Positions 7,167 through 15,668 of a DNA stretch of 64,000 nt are shown in pieces. Where the stretch lies: positions 13,825 to 77,824 of the forward strand of contig JACKFF010000017.1 of assembly GCA_020632595.1 (NCBI GenBank). The letters run 5' to 3'. The stretch comes from Nitrospiraceae bacterium (GTDB taxonomy: Bacteria; Nitrospirota; Nitrospiria; Nitrospirales; UBA8639). The position numbers were made by a program, and so were the translations under genes. The notes beneath the pieces are model-generated. The model had not been told where the DNA came from and ran no database searches. It saw nothing but the letters and a program-made list of their open reading frames with translations. Numbering within the stretch: the first letter of the stretch is position 1; the number at the start of each line of letters is the position of its first letter.

Positions 7167-8969
7167 ATGTCCAATCGTCTTGAATCCACATTAGCTACCA
7201 AGCAACAAAGTACCCTTCAAAAGATTCTGACCTCCGTGGTCAATGAGGTCGGGATGGAAGCGGTCTTGGTCGCAATTATGACGCATGATGGTGGACCATT
7301 GGTCGAGCAGGTTTCCAGGGGTTTTTCTCCAAGAGAAGTCCGCGCGATTCTTCGTGCACTTTCAATGGAAGATATGAAAAATTTGGCCATTCGAAATGGG
7401 GCGAGCGGGGAACTGGAAAGCGTCCTCAGAATTCGAATGGTGACGCCCGGGAGCAAGGTGGCATTGGTTCTTCCCTTAAAATTTGGTGGCCGAGTGTACG
7501 GCACGCTGGTATTGGCCAGGAGAGAAAATTCCGCGCTGACCAAAAGAGAAAAGGCGACTCTCTCCACCAATGTCGCGCATATTTCCACGGAATTAAAGAA
7601 AGCGGGACTATTTGGTTCCTCACTGATATTGAGTAAGCCGGTAGTCAGCAATGAACCTTTGGCATCGGTTGTGGCTGGGGAAGAGGGGCCTGCTCCCGTG
7701 GCTCGAACCTATTCAAATGCAGAAGTCCAGGAGCGGATAGGGAGCATTTTGACAGAAGAAGTCGATGGGGAATTGTCTTTCGATCGTGGCTGGGTCAGCA
7801 TTTATGACCCACTCGCCGCGACATTGGAAGTGTTGGGTGTATTCGGAACTCAAAAAAAGGATGTGAGCCCCGGGCAGCTTCTCTCTCTGGATGATTCAGC
7901 TTCCGGGTGGTCTGTTCGGCATCGAAAGCCTCGCTGTGACAATAATTTGGCTTCGACCCAAGGGCGTTTTCACGACTATAAACAGCTCTATCGTGATCGG
8001 TTTGCGTCGACTATTGTCGTTCCTTTTTACGTCAGGGGACGTGTGGCGGGTACGGTCACATTAGCGTCTAAAAATCCTAATAATTTCGATCAAATTGGGA
8101 GCGACTCGAAAAGCCTCGAGGCCATTACAACTAAATTGGTGGAATTGTTTGAAGACCCATCGTGTCATCTCTCCGTCATGGATGTTGCCCCGATTCAATC
8201 CGAACCACCTGCCCTCAAAGGGCAGGTGGTTATGGCTCAACCGGAGGGAGGGGATGTTCGTAAGGAAGAGCGACGTGCCGCACTGCATGAAGTGAGCTCG
8301 TTTCTGGCTACAGAAATCCGTGAACCTATTGGGTTTATCAGGGCTCAGTTAGAAGAAATTACGACCGATGCCGACCTTGATTTCGATTCGCAAACCCGTG
8401 TGGAAAATGCCATGCGGGATATGATTCGTATTGAAACGGTCTTAAATGAAATACTGGACTTTGCCAAACCATTGGAACTTGATCGAAAAATGTGCCGGGT
8501 TCAGGATTTATTGGATAAGGCTTTTTCGTTGGTTTCGACGGACATACGCGTCAATCGGATTGAGGTTCTCAAAAAAGTACCGGCTCGGTTGGCCCAAGTC
8601 AGGTGGGATGAAGTGAAAATGCAGCATGTATTCCTGTGCATTTTCAAAAATGCCATTGAAGCCATGTCTCCAGGAGGGCATTTGCGGGTGGAAGTCATGC
8701 TCACTAGAGCTCGAAAACCGGAACTTCAGATTATTATCGCCAATGATGGAGTGCCCATACCGGCCGAATTTGTGGATAAGGTGTTTGAACCCTATTTCAC
8801 CACCAAGCGATCAGGGACCGGATTGGGTTTGGCGACCGTGAAAAAAGTCGTTGAGGAGCATCAGGGGCAGATCAGTATCGCGAGCGAGCCGGAAAAGGGA
8901 ACGACCGTTACTATTCTCATGCCGGCTCCACGACCAAGAACCCCGTATCGGCCGCGCCGTCCAACTTGA
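7167..8969 (+). CDS. GAF-GAF histidine-kinase-like protein with degenerate H box
   Basis: A soluble 600-residue signalling protein without membrane segments. Residues ~15-150 and ~180-330 look like two GAF domains, ~375-440 a HisKA-like dimerisation segment and ~455-590 a HATPase domain. The H box reads FLATEIREPIGF: the phospho-acceptor histidine is a threonine (codon ACA at 8310). The N box (FKNAIEAM), F box (FEPYFTTK) and G2 box (GTGLGL) are intact, but the G1 box reads NDGVPIP instead of D-x-G-x-G. It may therefore be an inactive or regulatory kinase homologue. The start ATG at 7167 has GAGAGGA 9 bases upstream. No response regulator is adjacent. Confidence 0.85.
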   Translation: MSNRLESTLATKQQSTLQKILTSVVNEVGMEAVLVAIMTHDGGPLVEQVSRGFSPREVRAILRALSMEDMKNLAIRNGASGELESVLRIRMVTPGSKVALVLPLKFGGRVYGTLVLARRENSALTKREKATLSTNVAHISTELKKAGLFGSSLILSKPVVSNEPLASVVAGEEGPAPVARTYSNAEVQERIGSILTEEVDGELSFDRGWVSIYDPLAATLEVLGVFGTQKKDVSPGQLLSLDDSASGWSVRHRKPRCDNNLASTQGRFHDYKQLYRDRFASTIVVPFYVRGRVAGTVTLASKNPNNFDQIGSDSKSLEAITTKLVELFEDPSCHLSVMDVAPIQSEPPALKGQVVMAQPEGGDVRKEERRAALHEVSSFLATEIREPIGFIRAQLEEITTDADLDFDSQTRVENAMRDMIRIETVLNEILDFAKPLELDRKMCRVQDLLDKAFSLVSTDIRVNRIEVLKKVPARLAQVRWDEVKMQHVFLCIFKNAIEAMSPGGHLRVEVMLTRARKPELQIIIANDGVPIPAEFVDKVFEPYFTTKRSGTGLGLATVKKVVEEHQGQISIASEPEKGTTVTILMPAPRPRTPYRPRRPT

Positions 8970-9152
8970 TTGAACCAAAGAAAGTACCGGAATCGGTGCC
9001 ATTTCGAAATTTTCGCCATTTTGGTTGGGTAAGCTTGACACTACCGGCCAATCTGAATAAGATCGCCTTTTCTATTTGAATAAACTTGGCTACGTACATA
9101 TTCAGACCATTTTCTATTGTTAACCAGTCATAACCAACAAAGGAGCGGTCTT

Positions 9153-9506
9153 ATGAAAGGGATTGGAATTTTTCTTGGAACGGTGGGTGCTAGCACCTTC
9201 GCCCTATCAATGGCCTTTGCCAATCCAGGGTTGTTACCAGCTCACCCGGGGTATCCGGCTGCTGGGAAGTCTCCAGTGACCGGTCAGCCTACGGCTAATG
9301 ATCCTGGCCAAACGAATGCAGGAGGAGAGACGAGTCTGTTGTCTTCTCAAGGATTTGGCAGCAAAGCGGCAAAGAATGATGTTAGTGACCCTAATCGGGC
9401 GCGGATCCAAAAGTCGGCTGGCGCCGGTCGCCTGCCTGAAGTTGAAGGTCCGCTCAACAAAATTACCCCGAATCCAGCCGGGGCCAAATCGACTGTTATT
9501 AAGTAA
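9153..9506 (+). CDS. Small exported protein of unknown function, 117 aa
   Basis: The ATG at 9153 has AAGGAG 7-8 bases upstream. Residues 1-23 are a clear signal peptide (KGIGIFLGTVGAST, then AFANPG with an A-x-A cleavage site). The mature chain is low in hydrophobic residues and rich in Gly, Pro, Ala, Ser and Asn, so it is probably disordered in the periplasm. No domain was recognised. A rho-independent terminator follows 33 bases after the stop, so the gene is probably a single transcription unit. Confidence 0.75.
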   Translation: MKGIGIFLGTVGASTFALSMAFANPGLLPAHPGYPAAGKSPVTGQPTANDPGQTNAGGETSLLSSQGFGSKAAKNDVSDPNRARIQKSAGAGRLPEVEGPLNKITPNPAGAKSTVIK

Positions 9507-9538
9507 TTTTCTTTTTGCAGTTTGAATATTCAGGAGAA

Positions 9539-9565
9539 GGGTGTCAGCAATGGCACCCTTTTTTT
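9539..9565 (+). terminator. Rho-independent terminator
   Basis: GGGTGTC and GGCACCC form a 7-bp stem (one G-T pair) around a 6-base loop, followed by seven T. Confidence 0.8.
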
Positions 9566-9666
9566 GTGACATATTTTCCCCTGCAGCATTTTTCATGATC
9601 TGCTCCTACCTCTCTGCATGCTTTTTTCACTCTCACCCTCAACACATTTAAGCCTGGACTTATACC

Positions 9667-10734
9667 TTGAATCGGATTGATACGGAGCTTGGAAAGGCCT
9701 TAAAAGCCAAAATTCGAACGCAAGGGCCAATGACCTTCAGGGACTTTATGGCTGCGGCCTTATATGATGAAACTATGGGGTTTTATGCAAAGGCACCAAA
9801 AATAGGGAGCCCGGATGGGCCGTTTGACACCAATGCAAGATTCCCGGCCTTCGGATATGCCATGGCCAAAGCCATCACGTATGCCGAGAAGGCGTTGGGA
9901 TTTCACCTGCGGGTCTTGGAATTAGGTGGAGGAACAGGCCAGTTGGGAAACAACATTATTTCTTATCTTGAAAATGCTCATGAATACGTTGTTTTAGATC
10001 CAAGCCCTGGGTTGCGAGATAATCAAAAACAAAGAGGATTGCAGGCGATCCACAATATCGACTGTTTACCCCCAGGGCCGACATTTACGTTCGGGAACGA
10101 AGTGCTTGATGCGTTACCCGTTCATCGAGTAATGGGAATGGGCCATGAGGAAGTGTTGGAATTGTATGTGGATCTGGATGAGGATGGGGAGTTTTGTGAG
10201 CAACCGAGTCCTCTGTCAACTAGGGAATTAGCCGAGCGGTTGAGTGCCGATAGGGTGCAGCTTGGGCGAGGGCAAGTCGCAGAAATTTGTTTGGAGCTGA
10301 AACCATTCCTTAAAAGCATAGGGAGAGTTGTGGATCCAGGGTATGTAATTTTTATCGATTATGGTGATCGCGCCTCAAATTTATATTCACATCGGCATAG
10401 AAATGGGACTCTTCGTTCCTACTATCACCAGCAACAAGTGTATGACCCATTTTTCGCTGTGGGCCAACAAGACTTGACGACAGATGTGGATTATACGGCT
10501 GCTTGCTTCATCGCAGAGGAAGTTGGTTTTGAGGTAGCAGGGCCTATCCCACAAGGAACATGGCTGAGAAATCTCGGAATTCTGGATTATAAAGGGCAAT
10601 CGGGTGTTAGGGAGTCTGATCAAGAAGAGATTGATATGCTCACCAGGCCGACCGGCCTGGGAAGTACTTTTGACATTCTCATATTCAAAACAAAGGGTCT
10701 CACTGATGGGCCAGGTCTACAGCCGGCTTCATAA
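9667..10734 (+). CDS. SAM-dependent methyltransferase of the MidA/NDUFAF7 family
   Basis: 355 residues. The SAM-binding loop is LELGGGTGQLG, and GNEVLDALPVHRV is the family hallmark. VIFIDYGDRASNLY and the N-terminal TFRDFMAAALYDETMGFY segment also fit. In mitochondria the homologue NDUFAF7 methylates an arginine of a complex I subunit; bacterial members have no firmly known substrate. A role in respiratory-complex assembly is an inference. The start is a TTG at 9667 and the ribosome site is weak. The next ATG in frame would delete conserved residues. Confidence 0.85.
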   Translation: MNRIDTELGKALKAKIRTQGPMTFRDFMAAALYDETMGFYAKAPKIGSPDGPFDTNARFPAFGYAMAKAITYAEKALGFHLRVLELGGGTGQLGNNIISYLENAHEYVVLDPSPGLRDNQKQRGLQAIHNIDCLPPGPTFTFGNEVLDALPVHRVMGMGHEEVLELYVDLDEDGEFCEQPSPLSTRELAERLSADRVQLGRGQVAEICLELKPFLKSIGRVVDPGYVIFIDYGDRASNLYSHRHRNGTLRSYYHQQQVYDPFFAVGQQDLTTDVDYTAACFIAEEVGFEVAGPIPQGTWLRNLGILDYKGQSGVRESDQEEIDMLTRPTGLGSTFDILIFKTKGLTDGPGLQPAS

Positions 10735-11033
10735 AGGACCTGTCAAAATATCCACTAGCCTGCCAAATCTCACCATATTTTTCTTTGAACCGACATAGGC
10801 GAACGGGACTGTGGCGAGAGGTATGTCAAAAAAAAATAAATTTTTTTAAACGAGCATGGTGCCTAAATTTTAGTCAGTGTTTCAGTCACACACAAAATGT
10901 GTGTTTGCTCTTTTTTTTTATCACAAAATATTGTAGACTCCAAAAATTCATTCGATTTTCTCGTGATCTCCTTTCATTTTCCGCAATCATACACACCTAA
11001 TTTAGTGGTGCTTTTCGAGATCTCACGTGGTGC
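10735..11033 (+). other. AT-rich intergenic stretch
   Basis: About 300 bases with no credible frame. It contains the ACACACA/TGTGTGT hairpin listed separately and leads into a sigma54-type promoter. Confidence 0.5.
10888..10919 (+). terminator. Hairpin plus T-run: terminator, or palindromic activator site
   Basis: ACACACA and TGTGTGT form a perfect 7-bp stem around AAA, followed six bases later by nine T. This suits termination after the methyltransferase gene. The same palindrome lies about 130 bp upstream of the sigma54 promoter at 11034, so it could instead be an enhancer site. Confidence 0.5.
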
Positions 11034-11050
11034 GTGGCACGCGTGATGCA
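11034..11050 (+). promoter_or_regulatory. Sigma54 (-24/-12) promoter for the zinc-ribbon gene
   Basis: TGGCACGCGTGATGCA has the invariant GG (11036-11037) and GC (11048-11049) exactly 10 bases apart. The first seven bases are identical to the consensus TGGCACG. The expected start of transcription is near 11061, about 46 bases before the ATG at 11107. Confidence 0.65.
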
Positions 11051-11106
11051 CTGACTCACCTGTTAGGAAGAGTGGGAAGCAGGAGGCTTTCAAAGGAGGG
11101 AGAGTT

Positions 11107-11337
11107 ATGAAGTGTGTACGATGTGATGGGCTTATGGTGGTTGATGATTGTCTGGACATTAAGGGCGCGATGGGGGAACTTTGGATTAAAGCGTATCGAT
11201 GTATTATGTGCGGGAACCTTATGGACCCCGTCATTAATCATCATCGAACTGATGGTCCGGTTCAGGCGCAGGTTATTCCATTCCGGAAGCGACTACGAAG
11301 AGCTCCAAGGACTCCTGTTGCCCGATTGACGGCCTAA
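11107..11337 (+). CDS. Small zinc-ribbon protein, 76 aa
   Basis: Two Cys-x2-Cys pairs (CVRC at residues 3-6 and CIMC at about 33-36) form a likely zinc ribbon. This is followed by a conserved-looking GNLMDPV segment and a basic tail. The ribosome site GGAGGG lies 7 bases before the ATG. Short proteins of this type, with an N-terminal MKC and a second pair about 30 residues later, occur in many Nitrospirota and delta-proteobacterial genomes without known function. The gene lies directly behind a strong -24/-12 promoter match, so it is probably made under sigma54 control. Confidence 0.75.
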   Translation: MKCVRCDGLMVVDDCLDIKGAMGELWIKAYRCIMCGNLMDPVINHHRTDGPVQAQVIPFRKRLRRAPRTPVARLTA

Positions 11338-11938
11338 AAGGGCGGAAAAAAATTTTAAGAGGTCCGGTACGACTTGGGAGGAAATACTCTCTTAAGTACC
11401 GATTGGCTCCTGGCTCAGGATGAAGTTCTCGTGCTCCGCTGTGGCCAGGGCCTGGAAGGAATAAAATACATTCCCGGTTCTTCCGGCATTTTTGAATCGG
11501 TTGTGTTTTAATTAAATTTTTTTATTCACATGGCCTTGGTATAGTCCTTTTCTCGAACCGCTGCCAATTTTTCATCTGTGACTATTCTGTTATGACTGCT
11601 TGAGTTTGCCTGGTAATTCTTGCCTGAATTTTTTATTGGGCGTGCCCCCCATGGGGATGATGGGCAACCTTCAAGCCGGTATTCAGCTCTGCTTGCCTGT
11701 GCCCACCTTTTTGCGGGAGAGTTCCAGCCAGTCTGTAAATGTCATTTTTCCCCGGCTGGATGGGAAATCTGGAATATTTCATTCCTCACGTTGATACGCT
11801 ATATTGGTTAGGAAGTCTCAACTTGACCTGAGTATGCAATGTAAGGGCGTTTAGGTATAAATTTTAGGAGTGCTTTGGCAGCTTCCCTCCCCTTCCCACC
11901 CCCATCATCGATGCCCTGATAGAGGATTCATCTCATTT
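11338..11938 (+). other. Intergenic stretch, no gene supported
   Basis: About 600 bases. Two overlapping frames of about 63 codons near 11600-11811 lack ribosome sites and recognisable features, so I did not call them. No RNA gene was recognised. Confidence 0.45.
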
Positions 11939-13759
11939 GTGAACAGTGACCACCTCTTTTTCCTGGGCCTAATGGGAATCCTGTTAGTGTTCTTTATCTG
12001 GGAACGATGGCGCTATGATTTGGTCGCCCTCAGTGCCTTGCTTCTTTCAACCGTGTTGGGGTTCGTTCCCTCCGAAGAAGCATTTTTAGGATTTGGTCAT
12101 CCTGCCGTGATCACCGTGGCAGCTGTGTTAATTATCAGCCGTGGATTGAGTAACGCGGGGGTCGTGGAAATTCTTACGCGCTATGTTAGGGGTGCCACGT
12201 CTTTTTCCCCGTCCCTCCATGTAGCGGTCTTATCTTCTCTCGGTGGATTGATTTCAACCGTCATGAATAATGTGGGAGCCCTGGCGTTACTAATGCCGGT
12301 GGCTATCCAATCGTCCGTTGAAGCCAAGCGGTCCCCGGCCGTGGTGTTGATGCCCTTGGCTTTTGGAACGATTTTGGGCGGAATGGTTACTCTCATTGGG
12401 ACACCTCCCAATATCATCGTAGCCCATTATCGCGCAGAAGTGGCCGGCGAGCCATTCGGAATGTTCGATTTCACTCCTGTAGGAGGAGTCATGGCGCTGG
12501 TGGGAATTCTCTTTGTGGCGCTGGTGGGTTGGCGCCTCATTCCCATTGCCCGACGATCTCAAAATGCGCCCCAAGACCTCTTTTCAATACAGGAATATTT
12601 AACAGAGGTTGAAGTGCCTGAAAATTCCAAGGCAATAGGAAAATCTCTGTCCGAATTGGAATTGGCCACTGAGGATTCTGACGCCTTAATAATTGGACTG
12701 GTGCGGGGTGACCAGTCTATTCGGGGGGCGGCTTGGAGGGAACACATTCAGGCTGGCGATGTCCTCGTCCTTGAAGCAGGACCACAGGGGATTAATAAAT
12801 TTGTGTCCACATTGGGTTTGAAGTTGACAGGAACCCAGCCCAAGGAGGAGGTTCAGGAGTCTGAAAAAAAGCCATCCGCAGGTAAGGATGGAGATATGCT
12901 GTTGGAGGCGGTCATCCCTCCTGATCGTTCTTGGCTGGTCGGGCGGATGGCGGGCTCTTTAAAGTTGCGAAGCCGGTTCGGAATTAACCTGTTAGGAGCA
13001 TCTCGTCAAGGCACTCCTTACCGAGGCAGGCTGAGGGAATTTCGGTTCAAGGCCGGCGATGTGTTGCTGCTGCAGGGAGAAAAGGAACGGGTGTTGGAAG
13101 TGATTGGCCTGCTTGGATGCCTCCCGTTGGCGGAGCGAGGCCTTCAGTTGGGAAAGCCCGGACAGTCGTGGCTCGCTGTCGGGATCTTCGCGATCGCCCT
13201 TGGCAGTGGTATGGCCGGATTGGCAACATTGCCGATTGCGTTAATATGTGCCGCACTGGTGATGGTACTGTTGAGCATTGTTTCTCCGAGGGATGTGTAT
13301 CAGGCTGTCGATTGGCCTGTCCTCGTATTGTTAGGATCCATGATTCCCATCGGACAAGCACTCGAGCACAGTGGAGCAATTGCGGTGTTGGCTCAGTTCA
13401 TGGTGAATTGGGCAAAAGGATTTCCTCCTATTTTGCTCTTGGGGTTTATTATGTTGGTGACGATGGCGTTGTCGGCTGTCCTCAATAATGCGGCAACGGC
13501 ATTGGTCATGGCCCCATTGAGCGTGGCGGTGGCCCAGAATCTGGTTGTCAATGCGGATCCGTTTCTCATGGCGGTAGCTATCGGAGCATCTTGTTCATTT
13601 TTGACACCAATTGGTCATCAAAATAATTTGTTGGTCATGGGCCCAGGGGGATATCGATTTGGAGACTACTGGCGGATGGGATTGCCTTTAGAGTTGTTAA
13701 TTCTTGGAGTCTCGCTTCCTCTCTTAACCTTCATGTGGCCCTTAACGGGTCAAGGGTAA
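11939..13759 (+). CDS. SLC13/DASS-type transporter with two RCK_C (TrkA-C) domains
   Basis: About 606 residues with hydrophobic segments in the N-terminal and C-terminal thirds and a soluble middle. The family signatures NNVGALALLMPVA and GTPPNIIVAHY are in the first half, and NNAATALVMAPLS and GHQNNLLVMGPGGYRFGDY in the second. The middle (~residues 210-390) contains two RCK_C-like domains, as in the SLC13 members annotated as sodium/sulfate or potassium transporters. The substrate (anion such as sulfate or dicarboxylate) cannot be told. I chose GTG 11939, with AGAGGA about 12 bases upstream; the frame extends to GTG 11870. The potassium channel gene follows 28 bases later. Confidence 0.85.
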   Translation: MNSDHLFFLGLMGILLVFFIWERWRYDLVALSALLLSTVLGFVPSEEAFLGFGHPAVITVAAVLIISRGLSNAGVVEILTRYVRGATSFSPSLHVAVLSSLGGLISTVMNNVGALALLMPVAIQSSVEAKRSPAVVLMPLAFGTILGGMVTLIGTPPNIIVAHYRAEVAGEPFGMFDFTPVGGVMALVGILFVALVGWRLIPIARRSQNAPQDLFSIQEYLTEVEVPENSKAIGKSLSELELATEDSDALIIGLVRGDQSIRGAAWREHIQAGDVLVLEAGPQGINKFVSTLGLKLTGTQPKEEVQESEKKPSAGKDGDMLLEAVIPPDRSWLVGRMAGSLKLRSRFGINLLGASRQGTPYRGRLREFRFKAGDVLLLQGEKERVLEVIGLLGCLPLAERGLQLGKPGQSWLAVGIFAIALGSGMAGLATLPIALICAALVMVLLSIVSPRDVYQAVDWPVLVLLGSMIPIGQALEHSGAIAVLAQFMVNWAKGFPPILLLGFIMLVTMALSAVLNNAATALVMAPLSVAVAQNLVVNADPFLMAVAIGASCSFLTPIGHQNNLLVMGPGGYRFGDYWRMGLPLELLILGVSLPLLTFMWPLTGQG

Positions 13760-13787
13760 CGGGTTCTTGAAGAAATAAAAGGAAAAA

Positions 13788-14861
13788 GTGTCGTTCTCAT
13801 TCCGAACCCATTCTTCCCGAAAGACCTCCCGTCTCTTTTTTAGGCGGGTGGTCTACATGCCCACCGACCTTGATCCGTTTCGCACGCTCTTGAGCAGAAT
13901 TATATTGGTGGTCATGCTGTTTTGTTTTTTGACGGGAATCCTGTGGTTGGATCGAAACGGGCTCAAGGATCAGATGGACGGAGAGGTCTCATTTTCAGAT
14001 GTGATCTATTTCACGATGGTCACGGTGACCACGGTCGGCTATGGGGACATTGTGCCGGTCACTACACGGGCGCGCCTGATTGACGCATTAGTCGTGACGC
14101 CGGTCCGCATATTTTTATGGGTCATTTTTTTAGGGACCGCCTATCAATTGGCGTTTAGACAATTTACCGAGGTATTTCGCATGGCAAAACTCCAGAGATC
14201 TCTCGATCAACATGTCGTCATCTGCGGATTCGGGCATACCGGATACTCGACCGTCAAAGAACTGCTTGCCAAGGGCACAAACCCCGACCATATCCTGGTC
14301 ATCGATCCCGGTGAAGAACGAGTGCGCATCGCGGGAGAATTGGGAGTCGTGGCACTCCGAGGCGATGCGACGCAGGAAGGTCTGCTGAAATTTGGTGCGT
14401 TTCTTAATGAAGCCAAAGCCGTCATTATTTCGGCTGGGCGTGATGATACCAATGCACTCATTTTGTTAACTGTCCGCAATTTGAATTCCCGTTGCCGGGT
14501 GATTGTCAGTGCGAAGGAAGAAGAAAACGTCAAACTCTTTCGGCAAGGAGGGGCACAAACCATTATTTCCCCGGCCACGTATGGCGGATATATGTTGGCG
14601 GCCGCGGTGGACCAACAATATTTGGCAGATTATTTAGAAGATTTTTTGACGGCGGGGGGAAAGGTCAATATCCAGGAGCGAACAGTGGAGAAGCAGGATG
14701 TCGGAAAGACGGCGTTGGATTTACAGCCGGATGTGCTCCTGCGAGTGTATCGCCAAGGAACGATTATTTCTCCCTGGGAATTTCAAAAAAGCCATAGACT
14801 GGAACAGGGCGACGTCATGTTATTGTTTAAGCCGGTTTCAGAGGATACGACTTCCGCTTGA
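13788..14861 (+). CDS. Two-TM potassium channel with RCK (TrkA-N/TrkA-C) gating domain
   Basis: 357 residues. A first membrane helix (IILVVMLFCFLTGIL) is followed by the pore loop with selectivity filter TTVGYGD and a second helix near RIFLWVIFLGTAYQLAF. The cytoplasmic part begins with a Rossmann fold (VVICGFGHTG, then VLVIDPGEERV and GDATQ), typical of RCK/TrkA-N, and ends with a TrkA-C domain. This is the MthK/Kch-type layout. The likely start is GTG 13788 with AAGGA upstream; ATG 13857 is an alternative. It probably forms one operon with the transporter upstream, so a shared role in ion balance is plausible. Confidence 0.9.
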   Translation: MSFSFRTHSSRKTSRLFFRRVVYMPTDLDPFRTLLSRIILVVMLFCFLTGILWLDRNGLKDQMDGEVSFSDVIYFTMVTVTTVGYGDIVPVTTRARLIDALVVTPVRIFLWVIFLGTAYQLAFRQFTEVFRMAKLQRSLDQHVVICGFGHTGYSTVKELLAKGTNPDHILVIDPGEERVRIAGELGVVALRGDATQEGLLKFGAFLNEAKAVIISAGRDDTNALILLTVRNLNSRCRVIVSAKEEENVKLFRQGGAQTIISPATYGGYMLAAAVDQQYLADYLEDFLTAGGKVNIQERTVEKQDVGKTALDLQPDVLLRVYRQGTIISPWEFQKSHRLEQGDVMLLFKPVSEDTTSA

Positions 14862-14879
14862 AGGCACTCCCTCCCATTC

Positions 14880-15668
14880 CTAGAAGAGGAGTGGTCTTGC
14901 GTTGGCCAGGATTAATAAAATTCCGATGACCCCGATTAAGATGGCCACGCCCCGTCTCAAACGGTGAGCAGGAATTGCCTGAGTGACTTGTGAGCCAAAC
15001 AGTAATCCGAGAAGGCTGCCGAGTAACACTAATCCTGTTAGCACTATATCCAGGTGTGCCCCCTTGAAATGGCCGACTACCCCGCCGATGGAAATAAGGG
15101 CAATGATCAAAAGTGATGTGCCAATCGCTAAGCGAATGGGAAACCCCATGAGAAACATCAAGGCGGGCACAATAAGAAACCCTCCTCCGACTCCAAAAAA
15201 TCCGGTCAATAGGCCAACTCCCCATCCAAACGTGAGGGCTTTCAACGAACAGCGCCAGGAGAAATCTTTCGCGCATCCGCTCGGGACGTCATTGTGTTCC
15301 CTTTCATCATTTTTCCAAAACGTCCACATGCTAATAAACAGGAGCAGATTGCCAAATGCAAAAAGGACCAGGGAGTCTGGAACGAGTTGGTGGCCATGAG
15401 CCCCAGCCCAAGCACCGATCATACCGGTCAGACTGAATAAAATAGCAGAGACAAAGTGAACACGTTGCTGCCGGCTTTCATGCCATGCCCCAAAGAGTGC
15501 TGAATAGCCAACGACGATAAGTGACATGGTTGTGGCATTTTGAACCGGTACGCCAACGACATAAACCAATAAGGGAATGGCCACTAATGATCCTCCCCCT
15601 CCTGTAGCCCCTAACAGCATACCGACGATCCCACCAGACAGAAGCGCCAACAGATAGTGGAAGTCCAT
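14880..15668 (-). CDS. TauE/SafE family sulfite or organosulfonate exporter
   Basis: A 262-residue protein with about eight membrane helices in two halves. Each half starts with the family's glycine-rich motif: GMLLGATGGGGSLVAIPLL at the N-terminus and GLLTGFFGVGGGFLIVPAL after the central loop. Members export or import sulfite, sulfonates or other small anions. Given the sulfite dehydrogenase and persulfide enzymes elsewhere in the window, sulfite is a reasonable guess. The gene converges with the potassium channel gene (18 bases between stops). No operon partner is visible. Confidence 0.9.
   Translation of the reverse strand: MDFHYLLALLSGGIVGMLLGATGGGGSLVAIPLLVYVVGVPVQNATTMSLIVVGYSALFGAWHESRQQRVHFVSAILFSLTGMIGAWAGAHGHQLVPDSLVLFAFGNLLLFISMWTFWKNDEREHNDVPSGCAKDFSWRCSLKALTFGWGVGLLTGFFGVGGGFLIVPALMFLMGFPIRLAIGTSLLIIALISIGGVVGHFKGAHLDIVLTGLVLLGSLLGLLFGSQVTQAIPAHRLRRGVAILIGVIGILLILANARPLLF

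Noticed and set aside
11600..11811. Two overlapping frames of about 63 codons
   Set aside because: No ribosome site, no family, and the two frames overlap each other fully.
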